Source: a virus. From it: 22,972 nt of DNA. Within the stretch, counting starts at the first letter, position 1. Each line of letters opens with the position of its first letter. Both the position numbers and the translations under genes were made by a program. The DNA lies in the IMG/VR virus record IMGVR_UViG_3300023180_004375, positions 1 through 22,972 of that record; one strand, written 5' to 3'. Under the pieces are notes generated by a model. The model was not told the origin of the DNA. It was given only the letters and a program-made list of their open reading frames with translations, and did not search any database. Shown here piece after piece: positions 1 to 6,806 of the stretch.

Positions 1-966
1 CAAGGTGGACTTTTAGAGTTTAGTGAAACATATAAACCATTCCATTATCCTTGGGCTGTTGAAATTACAACAAGACATGAAAAAGCTCATTGGATTGAAG
101 ATGAACTTGACTTGTCTGAAGATGTAGCTGATTGGAAAATGGGTAAGATGACAAAAATTGAAAAAGAATATGTTACTAATATTTTAAGGTTATTTACTCA
201 ATCAGATGTTGCTGTTGGTCAAAATTATTATGACCAATTTATTCCTAAATTTAAAAATAATGAAGTTCGTAATATGTTAGGTTCGTTTGCTGCTCGAGAA
301 GGTATTCACCAAAGAGCATATGCATTGTTAAATGAAACATTAGGTTTGCCTGATTCTGAATATCATGCATTCCTAGAATATTCTGAAATGGCAGATAAGA
401 TTGAATATATGCGTAAGGCAGATACAAATACTTTACGTGGTCTTGGGTTATCTCTTGCCAAATCTGTATTTAACGAAGGTGTTGCTTTATTTGCTTCTTT
501 TGTTATGTTACTTAACTTTCAGCGTTTCGGTAAAATGAAAGGTATGGGTAAAGTAGTTGAATGGAGTATTCGCGATGAATCAATGCATGTTGAAGGCAAC
601 TCTAAATTATTCAAAGCTTTTTGTAAAGAGCATGGCCGAGTTGTTGATAATGATTTCAAACGAGAAATCTATGAAATGTCAAAAGACATTGTAGATCTTG
701 AAGATAAGTTTATTGATCTTGCATACGAGATGGGAGAAATAGAAGGTCTGGAAAAATCCGAAGTAAAAGAATATATAAGATATATAACAGACAGAAGATT
801 ACTTCAGTTAGGCATGAAAACTAATTTCAAGGTAAAGGAAAATCCATTGCCTTGGTTAGAATGGGTTCTTAACGGAGCAGACCATACTAACTTCTTCGAA
901 AATCGTGTAACCGAATATGAAGTTGCTGGTCTTTCCGGAAAATGGGACGATGCCTACGCAGCATAG
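1..966 (+). CDS. nrdB: Ribonucleotide reductase class Ia small subunit (5' end outside window)
   Basis: Makes and holds the diferric-tyrosyl radical used by NrdA to reduce ribonucleotides to deoxyribonucleotides for phage DNA synthesis. The frame is open from base 1, and typical NrdB sequence (PWAV then AHWIEDELDLSEDV) lies upstream of the TTG at 112, so that TTG is not the start and the gene begins before the window. Seen: E-x2-H-x3-Y with Glu at 298-300, His at 307-309 and the radical Tyr at 319-321. The second metal-binding half has FNEG and RDESMH (571-588). The C-terminal tail (FFENRVTEY and on) resembles the NrdA-docking tail. All expected ligands and the radical Tyr are present, so a normal tyrosyl-radical class Ia enzyme is expected. 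hemA follows after 9 bases. The glutaredoxin at 4417 is a plausible electron donor. Confidence 0.95.
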   Translation, partial: QGGLLEFSETYKPFHYPWAVEITTRHEKAHWIEDELDLSEDVADWKMGKMTKIEKEYVTNILRLFTQSDVAVGQNYYDQFIPKFKNNEVRNMLGSFAAREGIHQRAYALLNETLGLPDSEYHAFLEYSEMADKIEYMRKADTNTLRGLGLSLAKSVFNEGVALFASFVMLLNFQRFGKMKGMGKVVEWSIRDESMHVEGNSKLFKAFCKEHGRVVDNDFKREIYEMSKDIVDLEDKFIDLAYEMGEIEGLEKSEVKEYIRYITDRRLLQLGMKTNFKVKENPLPWLEWVLNGADHTNFFENRVTEYEVAGLSGKWDDAYAA

Positions 967-975
967 GCGTAGAAA

Positions 976-2184
976 ATGATAGATAAAAAATACTTTCAAG
1001 ATGTAGTTGATAATCTTAAGGAAGAAGGCAAATACCGCGTCTTTAATGATATAGTTAGAGAACGTGGAAAATTTCCTAAAGCAACTTGGTATTCAAGATA
1101 TAGTCCAAAGGCAATTGTGAATTGGTGTTCCAATGATTATTTGTGCCAAGGACAAAATCAAGTTGTTATTGATGCAATGCAAACTGCATTGGATAAAACT
1201 GGAAGCGGAAGCGGAGGTACTCGTAATATAGGTGGTACCTCTCATTATCACGTTACACTTGAATCCGTTCTTGCCGATCTTCACAAAAAAGAATCTGGGC
1301 TTTTGTTTACTTCTGCTTATGTGGCAAACGAATGGACAATGATTGCCCTATCTCGTATTATTCCAAATATATGTTTTGTCTCCGATAATAAAAATCATGC
1401 ATCTATCATTATGGGAATTAAACATTCTCGAGCTGATAAGATTATTTGGGAACACAATAATATGGAAGAGCTAGAATTGGCATTACAAACATGTCAAATG
1501 GCTGGCCAAACACCATGTATTGTATTTGAAAGCGTCTATAGTATGGACGGTGATATTGCACCTATCAAGAAAATTTGTGACCTTGCGGATAAATATAACG
1601 CAATCACATATATTGATGAAGTTCATGCAGTTGGTTTATATGGAATAACAGGAGCAGGATATTGTGAAAAACTTGGACTCGCAGATAGAATCGACATCAT
1701 CAACGGAACATTGGGTAAAGCGTTTGGCTGCCAAGGTGGATATATCACCGGTGATGGAATTGTTCTTGATGCTATTCGTTCCGTTGCTTCTGGGTTTATA
1801 TTTACTACTAGCATATCTCCAGTAATGTGTGCAGGAGCAATTGCTTCTATTCGTTGGTTAAGAGAACACCACGAAGTTAGAGTAAAACATCAAGAAAGAG
1901 CAGATACTCTAAAAACGATGTTAATAGATAATAATATAGAAATACATGATAAAGCGTGTACTCATATATTACCTGTAATGGTAAGAGACGCAAAAACATG
2001 TAAGGCAATGTCTGATAGGTTATTAAACGATTATGGAATTTATATTCAACCAATTAATTATCCAACAGTCGATGTTGGTTCTGAACGGCTTAGAATTACA
2101 CCAACACCTTTACACACCAATGGTATGATGGAAGAATTAGTATTTGCTCTTAGAGAAACATTTAAACAAGAGTTGCAGTTATGA
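976..2184 (+). CDS. hemA: 5-aminolevulinate synthase (ALAS, Shemin pathway)
   Basis: PLP enzyme condensing glycine and succinyl-CoA to 5-aminolevulinate, the first committed step of heme and other tetrapyrrole synthesis in alphaproteobacteria. Its 402 residues match the length of bacterial ALAS. Seen: a glycine-rich stretch [17 protein letters not shown] near residue 75, [12 protein letters not shown] with the PLP aspartate, [12 protein letters not shown] with the Schiff-base Lys248, and the C-terminal [12 protein letters not shown] signature. The GTRN-x-x-GT-x-x-H and INYPTV motifs favour ALAS over the related KBL and BioF acyl transferases. It appears intact, with no frameshift. It starts 9 bases after nrdB, with a weak AGG-type ribosome site inside a small hairpin (954-972). 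Its last four bases overlap the start of the next gene. It is an auxiliary metabolic gene. The family is near certain; its benefit to the phage is inference. Confidence 0.95.
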   Translation: MIDKKYFQDVVDNLKEEGKYRVFNDIVRERGKFPKATWYSRYSPKAIVNWCSNDYLCQGQNQVVIDAMQTALDKTGSGSGGTRNIGGTSHYHVTLESVLADLHKKESGLLFTSAYVANEWTMIALSRIIPNICFVSDNKNHASIIMGIKHSRADKIIWEHNNMEELELALQTCQMAGQTPCIVFESVYSMDGDIAPIKKICDLADKYNAITYIDEVHAVGLYGITGAGYCEKLGLADRIDIINGTLGKAFGCQGGYITGDGIVLDAIRSVASGFIFTTSISPVMCAGAIASIRWLREHHEVRVKHQERADTLKTMLIDNNIEIHDKACTHILPVMVRDAKTCKAMSDRLLNDYGIYIQPINYPTVDVGSERLRITPTPLHTNGMMEELVFALRETFKQELQL

Positions 2185-3005
2185 AATGGTTAACACTATT
2201 CACTTCATTATCCCTCGCAGGTACGGCTGCATATTTTAGTATTATAGGACTGATGACAATATTCAGCGGTGCCGCTTTATCAATTGCTTTCATGGCAAGT
2301 ATATTAGAATTTGGTAAAGTTGTATCAGCTGCCTGGCTCCATTATGAATGGGATAGAATCAATAATTTAGTTCGAGCATATTTCACTACGGCAGTTTTGG
2401 TATTGATGCTAATTACATCAATGGGTATATTTGGTTTCCTTTCTAAAGCCCACATTGATAGTTCATTAACTTCAGATAGTTATTCACTCGAAGCAAGTAT
2501 TATTGATAAAAGATTGGAAGGTAAACAATTACAATTAGATAATTTAACAGGAAGATTAGAAAATCTGGATTATGTTCTTCAAACAAGTAAACCTGAAGAT
2601 CGTAATTATGTGAATAGAGTTCAGACCCAAGAGAGAAATGAAATCAATGAATCTATTGACATTTTGGTAGCTGATATTGTAAAATTAAACGAACAGAAAA
2701 TGCCTATTCAGAAACTTCAATTAGAACAAGAAGCTGAATTAGGTCCGGTAAAATATATCGCAGATATGATCTATGGAGAAGAAGCAAAATCGTATTATGA
2801 CAACGCAGTACGATGGGTTATTCTTACAATCATATTTGTGTTTGATCCTCTTGCGATTATGTTGTTGATAGTTTCAACCGCAGCATTTAAAAGAGATCGC
2901 GAACGTCCTGCGAAACCTTTGATTGACGAAAAACAAATAATGAACATGGAAGTCGAAGAGAAGCGTGGTGGACTTACTACAACATTAAATAGGAGACCGA
3001 TATAA
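2181..3005 (+). CDS. Membrane protein with central coiled coil, unknown function
   Basis: 274 residues. Three hydrophobic segments lie near the N-terminus (about 5-27, 30-53 and 65-87). A long charged, helical, probably coiled-coil domain follows (about 100-195, rich in E, L, Q, K and N). A fourth hydrophobic segment sits around 211-235 ([20 protein letters not shown]), followed by a basic and acidic cytoplasmic tail. The start ATGA overlaps the hemA stop, and its stop overlaps the next start (TAATG), so it is translationally coupled on both sides. I do not recognise a named family. The overall plan resembles membrane proteins I associate with marine T4-like phages. A role in the host inner membrane is likely; nothing here shows a specific activity. 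Confidence 0.85.
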   Translation: MKWLTLFTSLSLAGTAAYFSIIGLMTIFSGAALSIAFMASILEFGKVVSAAWLHYEWDRINNLVRAYFTTAVLVLMLITSMGIFGFLSKAHIDSSLTSDSYSLEASIIDKRLEGKQLQLDNLTGRLENLDYVLQTSKPEDRNYVNRVQTQERNEINESIDILVADIVKLNEQKMPIQKLQLEQEAELGPVKYIADMIYGEEAKSYYDNAVRWVILTIIFVFDPLAIMLLIVSTAAFKRDRERPAKPLIDEKQIMNMEVEEKRGGLTTTLNRRPI

Positions 3006-3421
3006 TGAATATCAAAAAAGCGGCATGGATGGGATTAGGATTTTTAAGTTTGGGTGTTGCATACATTGGTGTAGTCATGCCTGGAATACCTTTTAGTATT
3101 CCTGCTGTATTTGCTGCTTATTGTTTCGCAAAGAGTTCAGATAGAATGCATACTTGGTTATACAATCATAAACTGTTTGGACCATTCCTTACAAACTGGG
3201 AACAGAAAAAAGTATTTCCACTTAAAGCAAAATATGCAATGGTGGGATTTATGACATTAGCATTAATTATCATGTGGTTCACTACCGGTAATATTAAAGC
3301 ATTATTATGGTCGGGTTCCTTTATGGCGTTTGGTGCATGGTGGGGTTGGCAATATCCATCAAGCCCAGAAGAATACGATCAACGAATTAAAGAAGGCAAG
3401 AAAATTGGTTTATTCAAATAG
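3005..3421 (+). CDS. DUF454 (YbaN-like) inner-membrane protein
   Basis: 138 residues matching the DUF454/YbaN family. The N-terminal pattern GFLSLGVAYIGVVMPGIP, then AAYCFAKSSDRMHTWLYNH and LFGPFLTNW, is the family signature. Hydrophobic segments are near residues 7-25, 28-42, 76-95 and 99-116, followed by a charged tail. The molecular function of DUF454 proteins is not established. Its start shares one base with the previous stop (TAATG), so hemA, the coiled-coil membrane protein and this gene read as one coupled unit. A link to tetrapyrrole or membrane physiology is suggested only by that arrangement. Confidence 0.88.
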   Translation: MNIKKAAWMGLGFLSLGVAYIGVVMPGIPFSIPAVFAAYCFAKSSDRMHTWLYNHKLFGPFLTNWEQKKVFPLKAKYAMVGFMTLALIIMWFTTGNIKALLWSGSFMAFGAWWGWQYPSSPEEYDQRIKEGKKIGLFK

Positions 3422-3554
3422 AATATATAAATTTATATGCAGTATTTGTGGAAAAGAATTTCAAACATTAACATATTTTAAAAATGAGAATGGATTCCAC
3501 AAAGAAGTATATTGTGGTCCTGAGTGTAGTTTAAAGGGACATCATAAAGATTAA
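3405..3554 (+). CDS. Small zinc-ribbon-like protein
   Basis: About 49 residues with two cysteine pairs, CSICGKEF and YCGPEC, spaced like a four-cysteine zinc ribbon or treble clef. The frame stays open further upstream to an ATG at 3330, but that would overlap the DUF454 gene by 92 bases. A TTG at 3405 has an AAGG 8 bases upstream and overlaps by only 17 bases, so I prefer it. It could bind nucleic acid or protein. No family is recognised. It ends 11 bases before the next gene, whose Shine-Dalgarno follows directly. Confidence 0.6.
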   Translation: MVYSNRIYKFICSICGKEFQTLTYFKNENGFHKEVYCGPECSLKGHHKD

Positions 3555-3565
3555 GGAGAAAAGTC

Positions 3566-3790
3566 ATGTCAGAAGAACATTTCAGAGAACCTGGGAAGTT
3601 GCCTGGTAAAATGACGCCCTATCAATTTTATCAAGCATTACATAAAATGCATTATGCTCATAAAATTGCTGATGAATTAGAAACCCTTGACCAGATTGAT
3701 GCAGTAGTAGATATGATGGATGAATATCCTGAAGCAGAATTTATAATTCAAAAAATATTAAGGAGATTATATAATGACAGACATTTTTGA
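3566..3790 (+). CDS. Hypothetical phage protein, 74 aa
   Basis: A strong ribosome site (AAGGAG, 3552-3557) precedes the ATG. The product is soluble, mildly acidic and mostly helical (YQFYQALHKMHYAHKIADELE and so on), with no motif I recognise. It overlaps the next gene by 17 bases, in the dense style of the neighbours. The strong ribosome site and the position between two conventional genes make it a real gene. Function unknown. Confidence 0.75.
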   Translation: MSEEHFREPGKLPGKMTPYQFYQALHKMHYAHKIADELETLDQIDAVVDMMDEYPEAEFIIQKILRRLYNDRHF

Positions 3791-3962
3791 AAGTCCTGAT
3801 AAAGGAAAAACTGTTTATAAGAGACCATTTGGTGCACCATATACAGAACGTGTTTTAGTAGAAACAAAAAAGCCAATTACAAATAATCGAGAAATCGAAA
3901 GTGCTACTGAATTTGAATCTGCTCGAAACAATAGTAAAACTTGGAGTATGGAGCAGGATTAA
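3774..3962 (+). CDS. Hypothetical phage protein, 62 aa
   Basis: ATG preceded by AAGGAG near 3760, inside the end of the previous gene. Hydrophilic, with many charged residues and several Pro, Thr and Asn (SPDKGKTVYKRPFGAPY), probably partly disordered. No recognised domain. The ribosome site and overlap favour a real gene. Function unknown. Confidence 0.65.
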   Translation: MTDIFESPDKGKTVYKRPFGAPYTERVLVETKKPITNNREIESATEFESARNNSKTWSMEQD

Positions 3963-3963
3963 T

Positions 3964-4068
3964 TTGATAATTGAATACGAAAGAAAAACATTTAAAAGAG
4001 ATTTAATTTTCGTCTGTTCAATAGGACTTAACATAGGATTCATTATTGGAATTCTTTATGTAATGTAG
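3964..4068 (+). CDS. Candidate 34-aa single-pass membrane microprotein
   Basis: A TTG-initiated frame directly after the previous stop encodes a charged N-terminus (IIEYERKTFKRD) followed by one hydrophobic helix (LIFVCSIGLNIGFIIGILYVM). The ribosome site is weak (an AGG near 3955). It fills a gap that would otherwise be empty, and its stop lies in the ribosome site of the next gene. The shape matches other tiny membrane proteins in this window (6186, 22846). The TTG start is uncertain. Confidence 0.45.
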   Translation: MIIEYERKTFKRDLIFVCSIGLNIGFIIGILYVM

Positions 4069-4078
4069 GAGATTTAAA

Positions 4079-4420
4079 ATGAAAAGTGAATATGTAGTAA
4101 TTGATACTGTCTCTATGTTTAGACAGAGATACGTTATTCCAAAAAGTGCAATGAAAGATTGGAATGAAGATGTTAAAAATGTAACTGACAAAATGGCAAA
4201 AGAATGGGGTTGTGATGCAGTTACTTGTGAAGAAGTTAAAGAGTTCAGTCAAAAGTGGTTAGGTGAAACAATCACTAATGTTGATCTCGTAGATACTGAA
4301 AAAGTTTTAAAGATTTTTGCTGAAGACAATCCTGAAATTATTAAAGAATGGAGTCAAGCAAAGCAATTAGATTTTATCAACAAATGGAAAGACGAATCTC
4401 CAAGACCATCCGATAAGTGA
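4079..4420 (+). CDS. Hypothetical phage protein, 113 aa
   Basis: ATG preceded by AGGAG (4067-4071). The N-terminus (YVVIDTVSMFRQRYVIP) looks like a beta hairpin. The rest is acidic and helical, with a WGCDAVTCEEVKEF segment and a Trp-rich C-terminus. Two cysteines seven residues apart are visible, but I see no classical metal site. The stop overlaps the GTG of the glutaredoxin gene (GTGA), indicating translational coupling. I do not recognise the family. Confidence 0.8.
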   Translation: MKSEYVVIDTVSMFRQRYVIPKSAMKDWNEDVKNVTDKMAKEWGCDAVTCEEVKEFSQKWLGETITNVDLVDTEKVLKIFAEDNPEIIKEWSQAKQLDFINKWKDESPRPSDK

Positions 4421-4674
4421 TCATCATATACGGAACAAGATCGTGTGCCTTTTGCGATAAAGCAAAAGCATATGCACGAAAGTGGTATGGAGAGTTTAAA
4501 TTCTTTGATGTTGGTATTACACAGTATAACAATTTTCTCTTAGAGAAAAACGTAAGTACCAATATATTGCCTCAAATTTTTGAAGATGATAGATATGTTG
4601 GAACATATTACGAATTTGTGAAGGAGACACAAATAAAAATAAGTGAAATAAGTGAAGAAGCAGGAACTAATTAA
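4417..4674 (+). CDS. Glutaredoxin-like thiol reductant
   Basis: 85 residues beginning at a GTG that overlaps the previous stop. IIIYGTRSCAFCDKAK gives the beta strand plus the C-x-x-C redox site (Cys10 and Cys13). Further on, the cis-proline motif ILPQIF and then DDRYVGTYYEF match the glutathione-binding half of glutaredoxins. Phage glutaredoxins (T4 NrdC type) reduce ribonucleotide reductase, so a role with the NrdB encoded upstream is likely. Cytoplasmic, no signal peptide. The acidic tail after residue 70 is overlapped by the next gene. Confidence 0.88.
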   Translation: MIIIYGTRSCAFCDKAKAYARKWYGEFKFFDVGITQYNNFLLEKNVSTNILPQIFEDDRYVGTYYEFVKETQIKISEISEEAGTN

Positions 4675-4903
4675 ATTAATAGAAGGTATTAATACCGAAG
4701 ATACAAACGGAGAAATAGAAGGAATCTTTTACGATCGTTTTGGAAGCAAATATATAACAGATAGTATTAGATTAGATATGGACGGAGGCCGTCTTATTAT
4801 GGTCCAACGAGGATCTGCTAATTATGATACTAATAAATCAAACTGGAAAAAGGAATTGGAGTTTATAAACAATGGCAGCAAAAAGCACCGCATATCAAAG
4901 TAA
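4652..4903 (+). CDS. Hypothetical phage protein, 83 aa
   Basis: GTG start overlapping the glutaredoxin gene by 23 bases, with no strong ribosome site, so the start is uncertain. The sequence predicts a short helix (KKQELIKLIEGI), then a beta-rich region (GIFYDRFGSKYITDSIRLDMDGGRLIMVQRG). No catalytic motif seen. It overlaps the following small basic protein by 32 bases. The open length and codon use fit the neighbours. Function unknown. Confidence 0.6.
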   Translation: MKKQELIKLIEGINTEDTNGEIEGIFYDRFGSKYITDSIRLDMDGGRLIMVQRGSANYDTNKSNWKKELEFINNGSKKHRISK

Positions 4904-5012
4904 GCATAACCCTATTAAAAAGGGTACATCTATTGGCAGACGACCTAAGTCCATGGCAACGATGAATAAATCAAGGAAAAGATCGTTTAAGAAATATCGT
5001 GGACAAGGGTAA
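4872..5012 (+). CDS. Small highly basic conserved phage protein, 46 aa
   Basis: ATG at 4872 inside the end of the previous gene, stop at 5010-5012. It is very rich in Lys and Arg (KKGTSIGRRPKSMATMNK and RKRSFKKYRGQG), with a composition like nucleic-acid-binding or ribosome-associated peptides. I recall similar short basic proteins in marine T4-like phages, but no function. It overlaps the next gene by 14 bases. It fills what would otherwise be a 95-base gap. Confidence 0.6.
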   Translation: MAAKSTAYQSKHNPIKKGTSIGRRPKSMATMNKSRKRSFKKYRGQG

Positions 5013-5592
5013 AAGAACAGCAGTTATATTAGGTAATGGTGAATCTCGTCTCGGGATTGATTACCGTCAAAAATATCCTGATGCATTTGTGTATGGATGT
5101 AACGGTGCATATAAAGAAAAACCTGACGCATTAGTTTGTGTTGATGTTTATATGCAGCATCTGATTTATAAGTCAGGATATTGTAAAGAAAATCTTTGTT
5201 ATTTTTCTGAATGGGAAACTCTTCCTGGTGACGAAGGTTACTTTTTAGCAAAACAACTAGGCAAGCAAATTATAGCCAATGATAGAGGCAATCGTAATCT
5301 TTGCGTTATTTCTGGTACACAAGATTATACTTACGTGACTTGGGTAGAAGATAAAGATATGGTTAAGCCTATGGAAGAAATGCAAATCAGCTCTGGTTCA
5401 AGAGCATTATTAAGAGCATGTGAATCAGGTTGGTTTAATAAAATTATTCTTTTAGGATTTGATGGAATGGGTGCAATGAATGTTTATCAACACCACGAAG
5501 GATACGAAAGATCAACTCCTCGAGAAGAATGGGTTGAAGAACGAGAAACAATTAAACAACAATTTCCAAATATAACATTTTATGATTTATAA
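4999..5592 (+). CDS. DUF115/sialyltransferase-like nucleotide-binding fold protein
   Basis: 197 residues from a GTG at 4999. The opening VILGNGESRLGIDYR and the following YGCNGAY, PDALVCVDVY and late IILLGFDGMG resemble the Rossmann-like core of DUF115/MAF-type proteins and GT42 sialyltransferases, where a GNGxS loop binds the sugar nucleotide and a GFD loop closes the fold. That is remote pattern matching, not a firm family call. A histidine pair (YQHHEGYE) near residue 165 could be catalytic or metal binding. With the two glycosyltransferases and the epimerase elsewhere in the window it may act on host or phage glycans. Cytoplasmic, no signal peptide. Confidence 0.7.
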   Translation: MDKGKRTAVILGNGESRLGIDYRQKYPDAFVYGCNGAYKEKPDALVCVDVYMQHLIYKSGYCKENLCYFSEWETLPGDEGYFLAKQLGKQIIANDRGNRNLCVISGTQDYTYVTWVEDKDMVKPMEEMQISSGSRALLRACESGWFNKIILLGFDGMGAMNVYQHHEGYERSTPREEWVEERETIKQQFPNITFYDL

Positions 5593-5674
5593 TCGTTTAG
5601 CATCAGCGGCATACGGAGAAGGAAGAAAGTACTTCAAGTGGTGGGTCCGTGTATGGTGCAACCGTAATAAATAA
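5582..5674 (+). CDS. Candidate 30-aa basic aromatic microprotein
   Basis: An ATG at 5582 overlaps the end of the previous gene and opens a 30-codon frame with a distinctive composition (YGEGRKYFKWWVRVWCNRNK: four aromatics in a basic context). No clear ribosome site is visible. It lies in the only gap between 5592 and the nuclease at 5720. The composition looks coding, but the length is too small to be sure. Function unknown. Confidence 0.35.
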   Translation: MIYNRLASAAYGEGRKYFKWWVRVWCNRNK

Positions 5675-5719
5675 ACATGAGTCATGGATTGAAAAGATGA
5701 CTAAAAAGGAAAATTAAAG

Positions 5720-6193
5720 ATGTATGAGTATAAAGCAAAATTATTAAAAGTAGTAGATGGAGATACTGTAGATATCGACATTGATTTGGGCTTTGGCGTT
5801 TGGCTTCGTAACGAGCGTGTTCGTATTATGGGAATTGATACACCAGAATCCAGAACCTCCGATAAAGTTGAAAAACTTTTTGGATTGGCTGCAAAGAAAA
5901 GATTAAAAGAATTATTAACAAAAGATATAGTTCTTAAAACATTTAAAGGTCGAGGCGGAGAAGATGCCAAAGGTAAATTTGGTAGAATCCTAGGTGACTT
6001 TAGTGTTTATTATCCATTAGAAGATAGATGGTGTATGGCTACAGAAATTATGATTAAAGAAGGTCATGCAGTACATTACACAGGTCAAGCCAAAGAAGAT
6101 GTTGCTGACGAACATTTAAAGAACAGAGAAAAACTATTGAATGAAGGTGTAGTCGACTCTAAAGCATATTACAAGTTATTGCCAAATGAATGA
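5720..6193 (+). CDS. Staphylococcal-nuclease-like (thermonuclease) enzyme
   Basis: 157 residues; the SNase OB-fold spans nearly the whole length. Seen: VVDGDTVDIDID (metal loop), VRIMGIDTPES with Arg35, Asp40 and Glu43, and KFGRILG with Arg89. These correspond to the catalytic Arg, Asp, Glu and second Arg of Ca2+-dependent staphylococcal nuclease. There is no signal peptide, so it acts inside the cell, plausibly degrading host DNA or RNA to feed nucleotide synthesis. The ribosome site is AAGG about 10 bases upstream. It overlaps a tiny membrane-protein gene at its 3' end. Confidence 0.92.
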   Translation: MYEYKAKLLKVVDGDTVDIDIDLGFGVWLRNERVRIMGIDTPESRTSDKVEKLFGLAAKKRLKELLTKDIVLKTFKGRGGEDAKGKFGRILGDFSVYYPLEDRWCMATEIMIKEGHAVHYTGQAKEDVADEHLKNREKLLNEGVVDSKAYYKLLPNE

Positions 6194-6284
6194 TTTATTT
6201 TTCTCATTGGGATTAATCATTGTTATATTGGTAGCATCTGGATATATTGCTGATAGACTTACTAAATACTTTGATGGAAAATAA
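6186..6284 (+). CDS. 32-aa single-pass membrane microprotein
   Basis: ATG at 6186 overlapping the nuclease gene by 8 bases, stop at 6282-6284. The sequence is a short polar N-terminus, one hydrophobic helix (LFFSLGLIIVILVASGYIA) and a charged tail (DRLTKYFDGK). This is the layout of a small inner-membrane protein with a cytoplasmic C-terminus. Its stop is directly followed by the bS21 promoter. Function unknown. Confidence 0.5.
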   Translation: MNDLFFSLGLIIVILVASGYIADRLTKYFDGK

Positions 6285-6297
6285 TTTAAGAAAACTA

Positions 6298-6326
6298 TTG
6301 ACATTTATTAACAACTATTGTATAAT
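6298..6326 (+). promoter_or_regulatory. Early-type sigma70 promoter for bS21
   Basis: Perfect TTGACA (6298-6303), 17-base spacer, perfect TATAAT (6321-6326), embedded in AAACTATTGACATT as in the sister promoters. The expected start site, about 7 bases downstream, is near 6333, three bases before the ATG at 6336. Confidence 0.85.
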
Positions 6327-6335
6327 ATACACTAT

Positions 6336-6620
6336 ATGAGATATAATAATGAATTCCGCGGTCAGTCAATCGACTTAAGACCGAAACCAAGACATCCTAA
6401 GGATAAAAGACCTCCAACACCAATGCCATTTGATGTTGGTCTGAGAAAGTTTAGAAAAGCTGTTGAAAAAGCAGGTACTCTGAAAGAACTCAGAAAACGT
6501 GAGTTTTATGAAAAGCCAACCGCAAAAAGAAAGCGGTTAAAAAACGAGGCAATCAAAAGACATCAGAAAAGAATGGCAATGGAAATGAAACCTTACAGAG
6601 GCAAAAAAAGTTTTAAATAA
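6336..6620 (+). CDS. rpsU: Phage-encoded small-subunit ribosomal protein bS21
   Basis: 94 residues: an N-terminal extension of about 30 ([15 protein letters not shown]) followed by a full bS21 domain. Seen: [17 protein letters not shown], then [16 protein letters not shown] and a basic helical C-terminus ending in [11 protein letters not shown], matching bacterial S21 (FDVALRRFKRSCEKAG, [14 protein letters not shown]). bS21 sits on the 30S platform near the anti-Shine-Dalgarno sequence and helps initiation. Phage copies can replace or supplement the host protein. An upstream in-frame TTG at 6318 precedes the -10 box and would not be in the transcript, so I start at the ATG at 6336. The predicted mRNA begins only about 3 bases before this ATG, making the gene leaderless with no Shine-Dalgarno. 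Confidence 0.93.
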   Translation: MRYNNEFRGQSIDLRPKPRHPKDKRPPTPMPFDVGLRKFRKAVEKAGTLKELRKREFYEKPTAKRKRLKNEAIKRHQKRMAMEMKPYRGKKSFK

Positions 6621-6623
6621 CTA

Positions 6624-6652
6624 TTGACATTTACTGTTAACTGTTATATAAT
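6624..6652 (+). promoter_or_regulatory. Early-type sigma70 promoter for the structured RNA
   Basis: Perfect TTGACA (6624-6629), 17-base spacer, perfect TATAAT (6647-6652), with the shared AACTATTGACATT context. The expected start is at about G6659, which is the first base of a 9-bp closing helix of the RNA downstream. Confidence 0.85.
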
Positions 6653-6658
6653 TGTTTT

Positions 6659-6790
6659 GTTCAGTGGGAATAAACCATGACGGCGAGATCGTAAGATTTA
6701 GGACCCACGACGGCTACCGAGTCCGGGAGCAACTTTTGAACTACCGATATACTGAGTAGGAATCTAACGCCAAAGGACCGACCACTGAAC
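6659..6790 (+). ncRNA. Candidate structured RNA or riboswitch-like leader, family unknown
   Basis: A 160-base stretch with no convincing ORF and more G and C than its surroundings follows a perfect promoter. A perfect 9-bp helix closes it (6659-6667 with 6782-6790). Inside I can pair 6682-6685 with 6768-6771, 6694-6698 with 6761-6765, 6701-6704 with 6721-6724 (plus CGG/CCG 6711-6713/6717-6719), and 6741-6744 with 6756-6759. These helices nest into one multibranched fold. An alternative 5-bp helix (6664-6668 with 6704-6708) would break the closing helix, a switch-like feature. The RNA ends about 10 bases before the ribosome site of the gene at 6813, so it may be a cis-regulator of that gene or a free small RNA. 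I compared it by eye with glutamine, cobalamin, TPP, glycine and c-di-GMP riboswitches and found no match. Confidence 0.65.
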
Positions 6791-6806
6791 CTCTTTATTA
6801 AAGGTT
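6788..6806 (+). promoter_or_regulatory. Weak hairpin masking the ribosome site of gene 6813
   Basis: AACCT (6788-6792) can pair with AGGTT (6802-6806), and CTTT (6793-6796) can alternatively pair with AAAG (6800-6803). Either would cover the ribosome site AAAGG (6800-6804) of the gene starting at 6813. The left arm shares bases 6788-6790 with the closing helix of the upstream RNA, so the two structures compete. The stems are short, and this is a proposal only. Confidence 0.3.

Noticed and set aside
112-966. TTG at 112 as the nrdB start
   Set aside because: The frame is open to base 1 with conserved NrdB sequence upstream, so the gene starts outside the window.
3330-3554. ATG 3330 start for the zinc-ribbon gene
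   Set aside because: It would overlap the DUF454 gene by 92 bases and add residues that are only a shifted reading of it. The TTG at 3405 with AAGG upstream is more economical.
4909-4925. ACCCT/AGGGT hairpin as a terminator
   Set aside because: It lies inside the small basic gene and has no U-run.
6659-6790. Structured RNA as a tRNA, tmRNA, hammerhead or known riboswitch
   Set aside because: No cloverleaf, T-loop or CCA; no CUGAUGA/GAAA core; conserved cores of glutamine, cobalamin, TPP, glycine, SAM and c-di-GMP riboswitches not seen by eye.
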